A stretch of 64,000 nucleotides of DNA. Source: Tyto alba (Eukaryota > Chordata > Aves > Strigiformes > Tytonidae). Location: contig NW_024881313.1 in assembly GCF_018691265.1 (NCBI RefSeq), forward strand, positions 7,841,501 to 7,905,500, read 5' to 3'. Of the stretch, positions 63,909 through 64,000 are shown one piece after another. How positions within the stretch are numbered: position 1 is the first letter of the stretch; every line of letters starts with the position of its first letter. The translations under genes and the position numbers were made by a program. The notes under the pieces are model-generated. The model saw only the letters and a program-made list of their open reading frames with translations, had not been told where the DNA came from and did not search any database.

Positions 63909-64000
63909 AGCCTCTCAAACAGAACGTAGACAGATTCTAGTCCTAAATAAACCAAATAGGCAGTTCTGACTGTCCTGAGGTGAGTGTCCCGGGAAAGTAG

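Larger units (their letters stand above)
52221..64000. other. Intergenic DNA, no gene seen
   Basis: Apart from the possible hAT remnant, homopolymers and GC island listed separately, this is unique AT-rich sequence. No exon with paired splice sites, tRNA cloverleaf or long open frame is visible. Confidence 0.6.

Noticed and set aside
1..64000. CRISPR array, phage, operon or other prokaryote-type system
   Set aside because: No regularly spaced repeats or dense coding; introns, CR1 and SINE relics show a vertebrate nuclear genome.

Overview
This looks like avian nuclear DNA. It is AT-rich, has spliced coding sequence, and has very few interspersed repeats for 64 kb. The one well-preserved transposon is a CR1 LINE whose 3' end (around 16085-16127) carries the short ATTCTATG tail repeat typical of bird, turtle and crocodile CR1. 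A degraded CR1 tail and a probable avian endogenous-retrovirus LTR fragment fit a bird. The species cannot be named from the sequence.

Layout. Positions 63-251 and 5856-6071 are the last two coding exons of a plus-strand gene. They are joined by a phase-0 intron and end in a TAG stop with an AATAAA signal about 180 bp downstream. The joined residues read as a C-terminal death domain. My best identification is the end of DTHD1 (death domain-containing protein 1). The domain is seen in the sequence. The gene name is an inference from the fold, its terminal position and the gene desert that follows.

The remaining ~58 kb downstream (6254-64000) contains no coding gene that I can support. It holds a 1.15-kb CR1 LINE flanked by a 10-bp direct repeat (14966-16137), an old CR1 tail (30333-30416), several MIR-like ancient SINE remnants (3296, 28948, 29221), a probable LTR edge (40523), a possible hAT-type MITE (53013-53205), many mononucleotide and (GTTT)n/(GTTTT)n tracts, a C-rich block with strong quadruplex potential on the minus strand (17176-17202), and several perfect palindromes or hairpins. 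Some low-CpG stretches, chiefly 51690-52220 with two inverted POU octamers, read like conserved noncoding (enhancer-type) DNA.

I found no tRNA, rRNA, CRISPR or bacterial-type system and nothing that looks like a new multi-gene system. The best leads are the enhancer candidate near 52 kb, the CR1 copy with an apparent target-site duplication, and the pair of opposed MIR-like elements near 29 kb.
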